Assembly (NCBI RefSeq): GCF_004346185.1
Contig: NZ_SMAI01000001.1
Span: 867,490-931,489 of the forward strand
Reading direction: 5' to 3'
Length of the DNA: 64,000 bases
From: Aquabacter spiritensis
Lineage (GTDB): Bacteria; Pseudomonadota; Alphaproteobacteria; Rhizobiales; Xanthobacteraceae
The translations under genes and the position numbers were made by a program. The notes beneath the pieces are model-generated. The model worked only from the letters and a program-made list of their open reading frames with translations, did no database searches and had not been told where the DNA came from. Shown here in pieces: positions 1 through 8,558 of this stretch (position 1 is its first letter; each line of letters opens with the position of its first letter).

Positions 1-1
1 G

Positions 2-241
2 CGCGACCTCTACCGCTCCGATGCCCAACCCGAGCAATCCTATTCCGAGCGCCAGCTCTACGAGGCGGCCCTCGATCGCATGGCCCGTGAACTGTCGGCG
101 GTGCAGAACATCACCGAAACCGAATCGGTCAAGCTGATCGAGCAGAACCTTCAGAAGGGTCCGCGCCGCGGCGTGGCCAAGGCGGATGAGGGCGACGCGG
201 TCGACGCCGATGCCGATCTCGAGGCCGAAGAGGCCGCGTGA
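2..241 (+). CDS. C-terminal fragment of an unidentified protein
   Basis: The window opens inside an open frame that runs to a TGA at 239-241 and encodes at least 79 residues. The visible part is hydrophilic and probably helical. It ends in a very acidic, alanine-rich tail built from repeats of Asp-Ala and Glu-Ala. Codon use is GC-rich at third positions and a good terminator follows 30 bases downstream, so this is a real gene end. I do not recognise the family, and the start lies outside the window. Confidence 0.7.
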   Translation, partial: RDLYRSDAQPEQSYSERQLYEAALDRMARELSAVQNITETESVKLIEQNLQKGPRRGVAKADEGDAVDADADLEAEEAA

Positions 242-271
242 GGCGATCTGAAGACCATTGAGTTTGGACGC

Positions 272-307
272 GAAGGCCCGGCGAAAGTCGGGCCTTCTGC
301 TTTTTCC
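272..307 (+). terminator. Intrinsic terminator after the first gene
   Basis: A 9-bp perfect stem (GAAGGCCCG / CGGGCCTTC) with a short GCGAAAGT loop is followed by TGCTTTTTC. This is a classic rho-independent terminator on the plus strand, placed about 30 bases after the stop codon of the partial gene. Confidence 0.85.
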
Positions 308-395
308 CCGCACCGGCGACCGCGGCACTGGCGGAACATTCCCCCGTTCCCCACGTTACAGAGGGCTGGACCAAAAAGAAGAACAGGAGGACGAG

Positions 396-614
396 ATGTC
401 CCTTCGCGCTCCCCGCCCCGATACCCTGCCTCCGGCAAAAGCGGCGTCGATCGATATCGAACCGCGCGCGACCCGGCCCAGCGCCTCACAGGTCGAGCCG
501 CCGGCCACCCGCTCTTATCGCTCCGCCCGGCTCGACGCCTATGGTCATCAGAACCAGATGCGGGTGGCCGATCCCGAGCGTGACCGCCAGCAGCGCGAAC
601 ATCGCGAGCGCTGA
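396..614 (+). CDS. 72-aa hypothetical protein, basic and proline-rich
   Basis: The ATG at 396 is preceded five bases upstream by a perfect AGGAGG (385-390), which sets the start. The 72-residue product is rich in Arg, Pro and Ala in its first half and ends in a charged Arg/Glu/Gln stretch. It has no signal peptide or membrane segment and looks intrinsically disordered. It stands alone after a terminator. I do not recognise a family. The strong ribosome binding site is the main evidence that it is expressed. Confidence 0.55.
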   Translation: MSLRAPRPDTLPPAKAASIDIEPRATRPSASQVEPPATRSYRSARLDAYGHQNQMRVADPERDRQQREHRER

Positions 615-708
615 CGCGGCCGAAACGGCCGATGCGCCACCGGCGGGAACCACCGGCGGGCATCACCGGTCCGGTCGCATCGCTCCAACCAAGTCGGCCG
701 AAACCCGC

Positions 709-2301
709 CTAAATCCCGTCTGCTCCCCCGTCCGCCCGCGGATCGTGGGCGCCTTCGAGATCGCCGCCCGGATGGAGAATGACGGCCCCGGCATGGCCCA
801 TCGTGTCCGAGAACGCCTCGGGCAGAATTTCGACGTCGTGCCCGGCCGCAATCAGCGCGCGGACCAGACTGTCGTCGAAACGGGACTCGAGGCGCAGATT
901 GGTCGCGACCGACCCCCAGGTGCGGCCGAGCAGCCAGCGCGGGGCGGCGATCGCGGCGCCCAGCGGCTCGCCAAACAGAACGTGCCGGGTGAAGACCGCC
1001 GCCTGCGTCTGCGGCTGCCCTTCCCCGCCCATCGTTCCATAGGCCATGACGCGGCCGTCCTCCAATTGGGCGAGCGCCGGGTTCAGCGTGTGGAACGGCC
1101 GGCGGCCGGGTTTCAGCGGGTTCGTCGCCTGCGGATCGAGCGAGAAGCTGGCGCCGCGGTTTTGCATCAGGATCCCGGTCGAGGGCAGAACGCAGCCCGA
1201 GCCGAATTCGAAAAAGATCGACTGGATATAGGACACGACCCGGCCGGAGGCGTCCGCGGCGCCGAGCCAGATGGTGTCGCCTTTGGCCGACGGGCGCGGC
1301 CAGGGAAGCGCGCGGCGCATGTCGATCCGCGCCGCCTCGGCCTCGAGCCGCGCGGCGCTCAGCAGATCCGCGAGATCGTGCTGCAGATGGGCGAAGTCGC
1401 GCACCACCGCATCCCGCACCAGGAAAGCGCGCTTGGTCGCCTCGACCAGGCCGTGCACATGGTCGAAGCTCTCCGCCGCCTTCACCCCCAGCCGGTCGAA
1501 GATCCCGAGGATCATCAAGGAGGCGAGCCCCTGGGTCGGCGGCGGCGCATTGAAGACCTGGCCGCAGGCGAGCCGCACCGACAAGGGCGCGCGGGCCACC
1601 GCGCGATAGGCTTCGAGGTCGCCGCGCGCGAGCGGAGCCCCGATGCGTTCGAGGTCGGAGGCCATCTCCCGGGAGACGTCGCCGCGGTAGAAATCGTCCA
1701 ACCCGGCCCGGGCCAGATGGTCCAGCGTGTCGGCGAGGCGCGGATTGGCGATGACATCGCCGATTTCGGGCACCTTCCCGCCGGGCAGAAAGAGACTGGA
1801 GAAACCCGGCGCCGGTTCGAGTTCGGCGCGCTTTTCCCCGGTGAGAACGTGCTGGGACCGCGTCACCGCCACACCCGCGCGGGCGTGGGCGATGGCGGGG
1901 GCGAGGAGTTCGGCGAGTGGCAGGCGCCCGCCACTGCCCCGCGCGGCCTCGTGGGCGAGCGCCCAGCCGCCGACCGCGCCCGGGACCGTCAGGGCCGCGA
2001 GCGGTCCGCGGGTCGGAATCGCGTCATAGCCGAGCGCGCGATAAGCGGGGATGGTCGCCGCCGATCCGGCGAAGCCGCACGCCTCGATATAATGCACCTT
2101 GCCGGAGGGTTCGCGGATCAGCCAGAAGCCGTCGCCGCCGAGATGGTTCATGTGGGGATAGACGACGGCGATGGCCGCGGCCGCCGCGATCGCCGCCTCG
2201 ATCGCATTGCCGCCCTCGGCCAGGATCTGCCGGCCCGCCTCTACCGCGAGGCTGTGCGGGGCCGCGACCATGCCGCGGGCGGTTCGAGTGCTTTCGTACA
2301 T
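709..2301 (-). CDS. Gamma-glutamyltransferase-family protein (Ntn hydrolase)
   Basis: The 530-residue product is a gamma-glutamyltranspeptidase-family Ntn hydrolase, normally made as a proenzyme that cleaves itself in front of a catalytic threonine. The N-terminus has the family's AVEAGRQILAEGGNAIEA region and a GGDGFW motif. The predicted nucleophile is Thr343 in KGDTIWLG, followed by the conserved small-subunit pattern ending in GSGCVLPSTGILMQN. The start is the ATG at 2301, which has GGGAGG just upstream; the frame continues further without a better site. No signal peptide is visible, so it is probably cytoplasmic. The family also contains oxamate amidohydrolase and cephalosporin acylase-like enzymes, so the substrate is open. 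Confidence 0.88.
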   Translation of the reverse strand: MYESTRTARGMVAAPHSLAVEAGRQILAEGGNAIEAAIAAAAAIAVVYPHMNHLGGDGFWLIREPSGKVHYIEACGFAGSAATIPAYRALGYDAIPTRGPLAALTVPGAVGGWALAHEAARGSGGRLPLAELLAPAIAHARAGVAVTRSQHVLTGEKRAELEPAPGFSSLFLPGGKVPEIGDVIANPRLADTLDHLARAGLDDFYRGDVSREMASDLERIGAPLARGDLEAYRAVARAPLSVRLACGQVFNAPPPTQGLASLMILGIFDRLGVKAAESFDHVHGLVEATKRAFLVRDAVVRDFAHLQHDLADLLSAARLEAEAARIDMRRALPWPRPSAKGDTIWLGAADASGRVVSYIQSIFFEFGSGCVLPSTGILMQNRGASFSLDPQATNPLKPGRRPFHTLNPALAQLEDGRVMAYGTMGGEGQPQTQAAVFTRHVLFGEPLGAAIAAPRWLLGRTWGSVATNLRLESRFDDSLVRALIAAGHDVEILPEAFSDTMGHAGAVILHPGGDLEGAHDPRADGGADGI

Positions 2302-2486
2302 GGGGCCTCCCGAGGGGCACTTGACCGGACCGGCCGCACATCGCAGTGTCCCGCGCGATGGATCGGCCGCCTCTGCGGGTTCTTCCCGAACGGCGGCGAA
2401 AGCGCAAGGCAAAGCCCCCTCGGGTCTCGCGATGCGGGACCGAAAATACAGAAGGCGGGCCGAGCCCCGGCGCGGGAGTTGTCAGG

Positions 2487-2726
2487 ATGAAGCGTACAGG
2501 CCGCGCAGGAAGCGGACATCGTCTCACCGTCGCCAGTGCGACCTTGTTCGTCGGAATCCAGGCGCTGGCGACGGCGGCGGGCGGGGGCTGGGCGATCGCC
2601 GGCCTGCTCAATCTCGGCGATATCGGCGAATATGGTTTGATGGTCCTGCTTTGCGTGCCGGCGCTCTATGCCACCTGGCGGTATGGCCGCTCCGCCGCCC
2701 GCGCCGAGGCGGCCGCGGCCGTCTGA
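2487..2726 (+). CDS. 79-aa hypothetical membrane protein
   Basis: A short basic N-terminus is followed by two hydrophobic stretches at about residues 13-35 and 45-65, giving a probable two-helix inner-membrane protein. A basic and Ala/Glu-rich tail follows. The start is the ATG at 2487, with a weak GTCAGG ahead of it. It is convergent with the nitroreductase gene, whose stop lies 26 bases away. The family is not recognised. Confidence 0.5.
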   Translation: MKRTGRAGSGHRLTVASATLFVGIQALATAAGGGWAIAGLLNLGDIGEYGLMVLLCVPALYATWRYGRSAARAEAAAAV

Positions 2727-2752
2727 CGTTCAGTTTCGCCGGATCCGGCGCA

Positions 2753-3403
2753 TCATCGCTTGGGCGTTGGAAACCAGTCGCGCGCGACATCGCCGACAGA
2801 CGGGCGGGGCCGGTCGGCGACATGCTCGGCGGGACTGCCGATATGGATGAAGCCGGCGACGCGCTCGTGGGCCTCGACCCCCAGCAGCGCCGCGGCTTGC
2901 GGATCGCGCCCCGGCCATTTCAGCAGCCAGTGCGCGGCATAGCCGAGGGCCGAGGCCGCCACGATCAGGGCCATGCAGGCGGCGCCGGCGGACAGGACCT
3001 GATTGAATTCAGGGATCTTGGATGCCGGATTGGCGCGGCTCACGGCGATCACGGTCAGCGGCGCGCGCTGCAGGTATGCGCGCCACATGTCCCGCTTGGC
3101 CGCCGGGAGATCGGGATTCTGGCGCAGATAGAGCGCGTCGAGTTCGGCTCCCGCCGCCGCCCGCGCATCCCCGCGCAGCAGGATGAAACGCCAGGGCACC
3201 AGCCGACCATGGTCGGGAACACGCGCGGCGAGCGCGATCAGGGTGTCGATTTCGGCATCGCTCGGACCTGGCTCCACCAAAGACCGCAGCGGCAGGGACC
3301 GCCGCGCGCGCAACAGGGCGATCGCCTCGGGCACGACCGGCACCGGGATGGGCGTCCCGTCATGGGACGGGGCGGCCGGCATATGGGAATGCCCCGACGC
3401 CAT
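2753..3403 (-). CDS. Nitroreductase family protein (YdjA-like)
   Basis: This 216-residue protein belongs to the FMN-dependent nitroreductase superfamily. Visible features are the RRSLPLRSL region near residue 33, where the family binds the FMN phosphate, the ARVPDHGRLVPWRF segment, and the FNQVLSAGAACMALIVAASALGY helix. The closest type is YdjA, the minimal single-domain form. The ATG at 3403 lies five bases after the stop of the SulP transporter gene, so the two are probably co-transcribed. The frame extends far upstream but only overlaps the transporter. The physiological substrate is unknown. Confidence 0.88.
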   Translation of the reverse strand: MASGHSHMPAAPSHDGTPIPVPVVPEAIALLRARRSLPLRSLVEPGPSDAEIDTLIALAARVPDHGRLVPWRFILLRGDARAAAGAELDALYLRQNPDLPAAKRDMWRAYLQRAPLTVIAVSRANPASKIPEFNQVLSAGAACMALIVAASALGYAAHWLLKWPGRDPQAAALLGVEAHERVAGFIHIGSPAEHVADRPRPSVGDVARDWFPTPKR

Positions 3404-3408
3404 GACGC

Positions 3409-5097
3409 TCAGGCCGGGACCGCGGCGGCACGAAGCAGAGCCGCGTCGAAATCCGGCACGAAGGCCACCTTTCCCGGCTCGGGTGCGAGGCCCATCCGGA
3501 GCATGACGTCCCGCGTCGTCGGCTTGACGCCGGACAGGATGACCTTGGTGCCGGCGCTCTCGCAGCGCCGCAGAAAGCTCTGCAGCGCGGCGACGCCGGT
3601 CGCGTCGATCAGCGGGACCTCTTCCATGCGCAGGATGAACACGCGGGGCGGCTGGCCGATCTGATCCAGGACGTCCGACAGCCGCGCGGCGGCACCGAAG
3701 AAGAGCGGGCCGCGCACCGCGAACGCCTCCACGCCGGGGGGAAGGCTGGCGCGGGTATCGGTCTCCTCGGCCGCGTCCGGCACCACGGCGATGCTGGCGC
3801 TTTCCGCCATCCGATGCATGAAGATCATCGCCGCAAAGACCACGCCGGCGCCGATCGCGACCGTCAGATCGACCGCCACCGTCAGGACGAGGGTGAGGAT
3901 CATCAGAAACCGGTCGCCGAGCGGCGCGCTCATGAGATGGCGCATCTTGTCCATCTCGCTCATGTTCCACGCCACCACCATCAGGATCGCGGCGAGGCTG
4001 GCGAGCGGGATATAGACCGCGAGCGGGGCGAGCAGCAGCATCACCGCCAGGACGAACAGCGCATGGAACACCCCCGCCATCGGGGTGCGCCCCCCGGCAC
4101 GGATATTGGTGGCGGTGCGGGCGATGGCGCCGGTCGCCGGCAGGCCGCCGAACAGGGCCGAGGCGGTGTTCGCCACGCCCTGCGCCACCAGTTCGGCGTT
4201 CGGACGGTGGCGGCCGCCGGTCATCCCGTCCGCGACCACCGCCGACAGAAGGCTCTCGACGCCCGCGAGGAAGGCGATCGTCACCGCGCTCGGGAACAGT
4301 TCGGCAATGCGTGAGAAACTGAGCACCGGCAGGCTGGGGACCGGAATGGCACCATTGAGTTCGCCGAAGCGCGTGCCGATCGTGGCCACCGGGAGCTGGA
4401 GCAGCGTCACGGCGACCGCGCCGAGCACCACCGCGACCAGGAAGCCCGGCACCTTGGGCGCGAAGCGGCGAAGCGCCAGGATGAGGCCGAGCGCAGCCAG
4501 CGAAACGCCGGTCGTCGCGACCGACAGGGTGCCGAAATTGGCGATCAGCGTTTCCCATTCGCCGATGAAGTCGGCGGGCAAATGGGCGATGGACAGGCCG
4601 AAAAAGTCCTTCACCTGGCTCGAAAAGATGATCAGCGCGATGCCGGCGGTGAAGCCGGTGATGACCGGCTCCGGGATGTAGCGCATCAAGCTGCCGAGGC
4701 GCGCCGCGCCGGCGGCGATCAGCATCAGCCCGGCCATCAGCGTCGCGATGACGAGGCCGTCGAAGCCGTGCTGGGAAATGACATTGGCCACCACCACGAC
4801 GAACGCGCCGGTCGGGCCGCCGATCTGCGAGCGGCTGCCGCCGAGGGCGGAGATCAGGAGACCCGCCACGACCACCGTGACGAGGCCCCGTTCCGGCGTG
4901 GTTCCGGACGCGATCGCAAGAGCCATGGCGAGCGGCAGGGCCACGATGGCCACCGTCAGGCCGGCAAGGGCGTCGCTGCGCAGGTCCGCGAGGCTATAGC
5001 CTTGTCGCAGGACGGTCAAAAGCTTCGGCACCAGTCCGTCGCGTCGGGCGGAAGCGTGCCGGCCCCGGGCGGGACCAGCCATGTCGGTCATCGTCAA
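3409..5097 (-). CDS. SulP family anion transporter with STAS domain
   Basis: The 562-residue product is a SulP/SLC26 inorganic anion permease. The N-terminal 400 or so residues are a dense set of hydrophobic helices with the family's ALPLAMALAIASG and GGSRSQIGGPTGAF motifs. The C-terminus from about residue 440 is a STAS domain, recognisable by IDATGVAALQSF near residue 496. It is the first gene of a probable two-gene unit with the nitroreductase. Substrates in the family include sulfate, bicarbonate and dicarboxylates, and sequence alone does not separate them. Confidence 0.93.
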   Translation of the reverse strand: MTMTDMAGPARGRHASARRDGLVPKLLTVLRQGYSLADLRSDALAGLTVAIVALPLAMALAIASGTTPERGLVTVVVAGLLISALGGSRSQIGGPTGAFVVVVANVISQHGFDGLVIATLMAGLMLIAAGAARLGSLMRYIPEPVITGFTAGIALIIFSSQVKDFFGLSIAHLPADFIGEWETLIANFGTLSVATTGVSLAALGLILALRRFAPKVPGFLVAVVLGAVAVTLLQLPVATIGTRFGELNGAIPVPSLPVLSFSRIAELFPSAVTIAFLAGVESLLSAVVADGMTGGRHRPNAELVAQGVANTASALFGGLPATGAIARTATNIRAGGRTPMAGVFHALFVLAVMLLLAPLAVYIPLASLAAILMVVAWNMSEMDKMRHLMSAPLGDRFLMILTLVLTVAVDLTVAIGAGVVFAAMIFMHRMAESASIAVVPDAAEETDTRASLPPGVEAFAVRGPLFFGAAARLSDVLDQIGQPPRVFILRMEEVPLIDATGVAALQSFLRRCESAGTKVILSGVKPTTRDVMLRMGLAPEPGKVAFVPDFDAALLRAAAVPA

Positions 5098-5447
5098 TCC
5101 TAGAACAGATCCAAGAAGCCACGTACAACGCGCCCGCAGACTTTCGCAGGGCCGGCGGAGGCGCGTTCAGAGCAGTCTGCGCCAAGCGCCGTAAACATTC
5201 ATGTACCAAATCGTCACGGATGTGTGTTACTCTCTGAAGTGCCGGTCTTTACGCGTATCCTGTTCGTTTCGCGTGCAGTGCCGGGAGTATCCATTAGGCT
5301 GCGAGGCGAGAAGCGGGTGGCTGACTTGAGCGTGTCGTCAGGACTTCTACAGGTCGTCCGAAAGACGTGTGCAATAAGCGCCAACAAGTTCAGCAATGGT
5401 GGATGGCCCTAGCCAAGATTGGCGACCTGACCTCAACGGAAATAGAC
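5098..5447. promoter_or_regulatory. Intergenic region with the long leader of the cold-shock gene
   Basis: This 350-base gap separates the divergent SulP and cold-shock genes and must hold both promoters. I see no convincing -35/-10 pair and no RNA gene. The stretch before the cold-shock start is less GC-rich than its surroundings. Long 5' leaders are characteristic of cold-shock mRNAs, where they fold in a temperature-dependent way, so an RNA thermosensor is possible here. That is inference from the family, not something seen. Confidence 0.3.
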
Positions 5448-6131
5448 ATGAGCCGTAACCGAGACTTCCGAGAGCCGCGCCGTCGCGGTTTTGATGACGA
5501 CTTCGCGCCGCCGCGCGATCGCGGGTTTGGAGGGGAGCGCACGTTTTCCTCGCCCAGCAGCAGCAGCTTCAGCGCACCCATGCCGTCGGGCCCGCCGATC
5601 GATGCGACGGTGAAGTGGTTCAATCCTGAGAAGGGTTTCGGCTTCGTCGAACTGGCCGACGGATCGGGTGACGTGTTCCTGCACGCCCGCGCCCTCGAGG
5701 CGGCCGGCCAGGAAAGCGTTCCTCCCGGCTCCAAGCTGTCCGTCCGCGTCGGACAGGGCCAGAAGGGCCGTCAGGTCACCGAGGTGCTCGAGGTCGACAC
5801 GTCGACCGCAGAGGCGGCTCCGCCGCGTCGCGCGCCGGGCGGCTTCGGCGGCGCCCCGGGCGGTGCCCCGCGTTCGAGCGGTGGTTTCGGTGGCGGGCCG
5901 CGCGCCCCCAGCGGCCCGACCGAAGAGCGGGTCGGCACCGTGAAATGGTACAACCCCGAGAAGGGCTTCGGCTTCATCGCGGTGGAAGGCGGCGGCAAGG
6001 ACGTGTTCATCCACGTCACCGTGGTCTCGCGCTCGGGCCTGTCGGATCTGGCCGAAGGCCAGCGGGTTGTGGTGCAGGTCGGCCAGGGTCCCAAGGGTCC
6101 CGAAGCCCGCGGCATCGAAATCGCCGACTGA
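5448..6131 (+). CDS. Double cold-shock-domain protein
   Basis: The 227-residue protein has two cold-shock domains, at about residues 48-115 and 163-227. They are joined by a flexible linker rich in Gly, Pro, Ala and Arg and preceded by an Arg/Gly-rich N-terminus. Both domains carry the RNP1-type motif KGFGF and the VKWFNPEKGFGF or VKWYNPEKGFGF signature, so both should bind single-stranded RNA or DNA. Two-domain forms of this kind are common in Rhizobiales. The ATG at 5448 was chosen because the upstream in-frame extension has no domain and overlaps the leader. The gene is monocistronic. Confidence 0.9.
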   Translation: MSRNRDFREPRRRGFDDDFAPPRDRGFGGERTFSSPSSSSFSAPMPSGPPIDATVKWFNPEKGFGFVELADGSGDVFLHARALEAAGQESVPPGSKLSVRVGQGQKGRQVTEVLEVDTSTAEAAPPRRAPGGFGGAPGGAPRSSGGFGGGPRAPSGPTEERVGTVKWYNPEKGFGFIAVEGGGKDVFIHVTVVSRSGLSDLAEGQRVVVQVGQGPKGPEARGIEIAD

Positions 6132-6152
6132 AGCCAACCGGCTTTTCCCTTT

Positions 6153-6207
6153 CGTCTTCCGATCGGAAGACGCCGACGGGCGCGCGCAAGTGCGCCCGTT
6201 TTCGTTT
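6153..6207 (+). terminator. Palindrome plus intrinsic terminator of the cold-shock gene
   Basis: A perfect 20-base palindrome (CGTCTTCC / GGAAGACG arms, 6153-6172) is followed by a second hairpin, ACGGGCGC / GCGCCCGT (6176-6199), and a TTTTCGTTT tail. The second hairpin is a standard rho-independent terminator. The interval 6208-6447 holds nothing further that I can support. Confidence 0.8.
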
Positions 6208-6447
6208 GAGGCCATGCACGCTCGTCGCACGCAGAGACATCCCGGGAAGGTGCATCGGCCGACCGACCGGCCTGGTTGCGGGGCACGCCGCCAGGGGGCA
6301 GCCGACAGATGCGCCCGTCGCCGCGCCGCCGGCATCGCCGCCAGCGCCCCGACCTTTCCCGGCAGACGACCACGGTCCGGCAAATGACCCCGTTCCGGAA
6401 CGCCGCGCCGTCTGATGCGGCTCCGACCGTTCCGTGCGCCGCGCCCG

Positions 6448-7095
6448 TTACGCCCGCTCGGCGATCAGCCGCGCCACCGCCGCCCGCAATGCCGGCAGGC
6501 CCGCGCCGGTCTCGCTCGATGTCGGGAAAACGTGGGGGTAGGCCGCCGGACGGCGCCGGATCTTCGCCTCGGTCTCCTCGACCCGCGCGGCGAAGTCGGT
6601 CGGCTTGACCTGGTCCGCCTTGGTCAGAACGACGGCATAAGAGACCGCCGCTTTGTCCAGCAGATCCAATATGTCCGTATCGACCGGCTTCAGGCCGTGG
6701 CGGCTGTCGATGAGAACAAAGACGCGCGCGAGATTGACCCGGCCGCGCAGATAGTCGCGGATCGTCCGGGTCCAGGCCTCCACCTTTTCCTTCGGTGCCT
6801 TGGCGAAGCCATAGCCCGGCATGTCCACCAAGGTGAGTTGAGGACCGACACCGAAAAAGATCAGTTCCTGCGTGCGGCCCGGCGTGACCGAGGTGCGCGC
6901 GAGCGCCTTCCGGCCGGTCAGCGCATTGACCAGGCTCGATTTCCCGACATTCGAACGGCCGGCGAGCGCGATTTCGATGCCGCGCATCGGCGGCAGCGTC
7001 TCGATCGTCGGCGCCGCCGTGAGGAAATCCCAGGGCCCGGCAAACAGCAGGCGGCCGGCTTCGAGAAAAGGATCTTCGGGGTCTGCGTCGGTCAT
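6448..7095 (-). CDS. engB: Ribosome biogenesis GTPase YihA/EngB
   Basis: The 215-residue product is the essential small GTPase YihA/YsxC (EngB), which acts in late assembly of the 50S subunit. All G motifs are visible: G1 [11 protein letters not shown]2 TPGRTQ, G3 DMPGYG, G4 TKAD and G5 TSSETGAG. The ATG at 7095 gives a family-typical N-terminus, while the longer frame only adds an Arg-rich shadow of the neighbouring regulator gene. In many alphaproteobacteria engB directly follows yidC. Here about 3.6 kb of unrelated genes lie between them. Confidence 0.95.
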   Translation of the reverse strand: MTDADPEDPFLEAGRLLFAGPWDFLTAAPTIETLPPMRGIEIALAGRSNVGKSSLVNALTGRKALARTSVTPGRTQELIFFGVGPQLTLVDMPGYGFAKAPKEKVEAWTRTIRDYLRGRVNLARVFVLIDSRHGLKPVDTDILDLLDKAAVSYAVVLTKADQVKPTDFAARVEETEAKIRRRPAAYPHVFPTSSETGAGLPALRAAVARLIAERA

Positions 7096-7147
7096 CCCCC
7101 GCTTATCGTCCGCGGGGGCACGCGGCGCAAGGATCAAGCGCGGGGGC

Positions 7148-8092
7148 CTATCCAGCCGGGACCGCCGGCTCGCAATCCGAGAGCCCCAGCGCGACGCGCG
7201 TCGCGTCGCTTTCGCGGGCCAATTGCTCGAACTGCGGGGCTCGGCCATTCGAGGCCCGCCAGAAATAGCCGATCTCCCGACGCGCCGGCCACCCGGCCAG
7301 CCGCAGCAGCACCATGTCGTCGCCCTCCCCCAGTTCCGAGAGGGCGTAGAGTTCGGGAAACAGCGACAGGCCCATTCCCATCAACACCATCTGCCACAGG
7401 GCATCGAGGCTGGTGCCTTCATAGTCCTCACGCATGTCGGCCCCAGAGGCGGCAGCGAGGTCGCGGGCGCTCTCGAACAATTGGTGGCCCCGGCCCAGGG
7501 TCAACAGACGCTCGCCCCGCAGCGCCGATACCGGCACCAAAGGACCGCCGAGGGCGAAGCGGTGGTCCTTCGGCACGCCGAGAAAGATGGTCTCCCGGCA
7601 CAGACGCCGGAACGTGAGGGCGTGGCCCGACGCCGGCAGAGGCCCGAGACCGCAATCGAGGCGGCCTTCCATCACCTCCCGCTCGATCAAAGCGGGACGC
7701 TCCTCACGGATATAGAGCTCCAGCCCGGGATAGCGCGCATGGAGCGCGGGCAGGAGCGCGGGGAAGAAATACGGGCCGAAGGTCGGCGCCACGCCGAGCC
7801 GGATCAGCCCGCCGAGATTGCGTGCGCCGCCCGCGGCCACCGCGACGATCTCGTCCAGCTCCAGCAGCACGTTGCGCGCGGTCGCGACGATGCGCGCGCC
7901 GACGGCGGTCGGAACGATGCGGCCCGGCGTGCGATCAAACAGCGGCGTCCCGAGATTCTGCTCCAATTGCGCGATCTGCACCGAGAGCGTCGGTTGAGAC
8001 ACGTGGCAGCGCCGCGCAGCCACGCCGAAATGCCCCGCTTCGGCGAGCGCGACGACATATTCCAATTGGCGGTGCGAGGGACGGAATGGCAT
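7148..8092 (-). CDS. LysR family regulator, OxyR-like but lacking the redox cysteines
   Basis: This 314-residue LysR regulator has the N-terminal winged helix ([33 protein letters not shown]) and a periplasmic-binding-like effector domain. It is OxyR-like throughout: [27 protein letters not shown] and [13 protein letters not shown] match OxyR landmarks. The two regulatory cysteines expected in and after the GHC motif are absent, however: the sequence reads GHQLFES and then has no Cys through [13 protein letters not shown]. It is transcribed away from the DUF465 gene, and the gap holds an OxyR-type dyad. It may therefore bind OxyR-like sites while sensing something other than peroxide-driven disulfide formation. 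Confidence 0.85.
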   Translation of the reverse strand: MPFRPSHRQLEYVVALAEAGHFGVAARRCHVSQPTLSVQIAQLEQNLGTPLFDRTPGRIVPTAVGARIVATARNVLLELDEIVAVAAGGARNLGGLIRLGVAPTFGPYFFPALLPALHARYPGLELYIREERPALIEREVMEGRLDCGLGPLPASGHALTFRRLCRETIFLGVPKDHRFALGGPLVPVSALRGERLLTLGRGHQLFESARDLAAASGADMREDYEGTSLDALWQMVLMGMGLSLFPELYALSELGEGDDMVLLRLAGWPARREIGYFWRASNGRAPQFEQLARESDATRVALGLSDCEPAVPAG

Positions 8093-8094
8093 GC

Positions 8095-8142
8095 GATAGA
8101 TCTAGACTATCCTGATAATTGAAACAATAAATTTGAGCTATC
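8095..8142. promoter_or_regulatory. Probable operator of the OxyR-like regulator
   Basis: The divergent gap contains a perfect 17-base palindrome, GATAG-ATCTAGA-CTATC (8095-8111), whose ATAG-N7-CTAT spacing matches the half-site layout of OxyR operators. A further CTATC lies at 8138-8142, so the block as a whole begins with GATAG and ends with CTATC, with AT-rich DNA between. It begins three bases upstream of the regulator's start codon, which fits autoregulation and control of the divergent gene. Confidence 0.55.
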
Positions 8143-8184
8143 GGCGCGCCTGCCGCACCCTGACGGCATCGAAAGGAGGTCGAC

Positions 8185-8412
8185 GTGGACTCGTTTGTGA
8201 AAGCCCTGACCGCGCGCCATCGGAAAATCGAACAGGACATCGCCGAGGAAGAGCGGCGGCCGGCATCCGACCGCATGCGCGTGCTCGCCTTGAAGAAGGT
8301 GAAACTGCGGTTGCGCGAGCAGATCGAAGTGCTGCACCGGGAAGGCCGCCGCGCCGTCACCATCGTGCGGCGCCGCCGCGACCCGCACCTCGCGCTCCGC
8401 CCGGCCCGATAG
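8185..8412 (+). CDS. YdcH/DUF465 family small protein
   Basis: This 75-residue, strongly charged and probably coiled-coil protein belongs to the DUF465 (YdcH) family. The family pattern is visible in ARHRKIEQDIAEEERRP followed by RVLALKKVKLRLREQIEVL. The GTG at 8185 is preceded by an excellent AAAGGAGGT (8172-8180), which decides the start. It is divergent from the OxyR-like regulator and may be under its control. The function of the family is not established. Confidence 0.82.
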   Translation: MDSFVKALTARHRKIEQDIAEEERRPASDRMRVLALKKVKLRLREQIEVLHREGRRAVTIVRRRRDPHLALRPAR

Positions 8413-8558
8413 GCCGCGTCAGCCCTGAACCGAGGTCCGGGCCCCTCTGACGGCTGCGTCCGCACCGCCATGTCGGTCCTCTCATCTCCCAACCCGTGTC
8501 CGGCCCCCGGCAGATCGCCGGCGGCCGCCGACGCGCATGTTTCGACGGGACGAGGAAA

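Noticed and set aside
541..2490. Long plus-strand frame of 649 codons
   Set aside because: It is the shadow of the gamma-glutamyltransferase gene on the other strand; the product is Arg/Gly-rich with no domain.
8413..8558. Manganese riboswitch (yybP-ykoY) ahead of the TerC gene
   Set aside because: The conserved core sequences are not present in this GC-rich gap; only the gene family suggested it.
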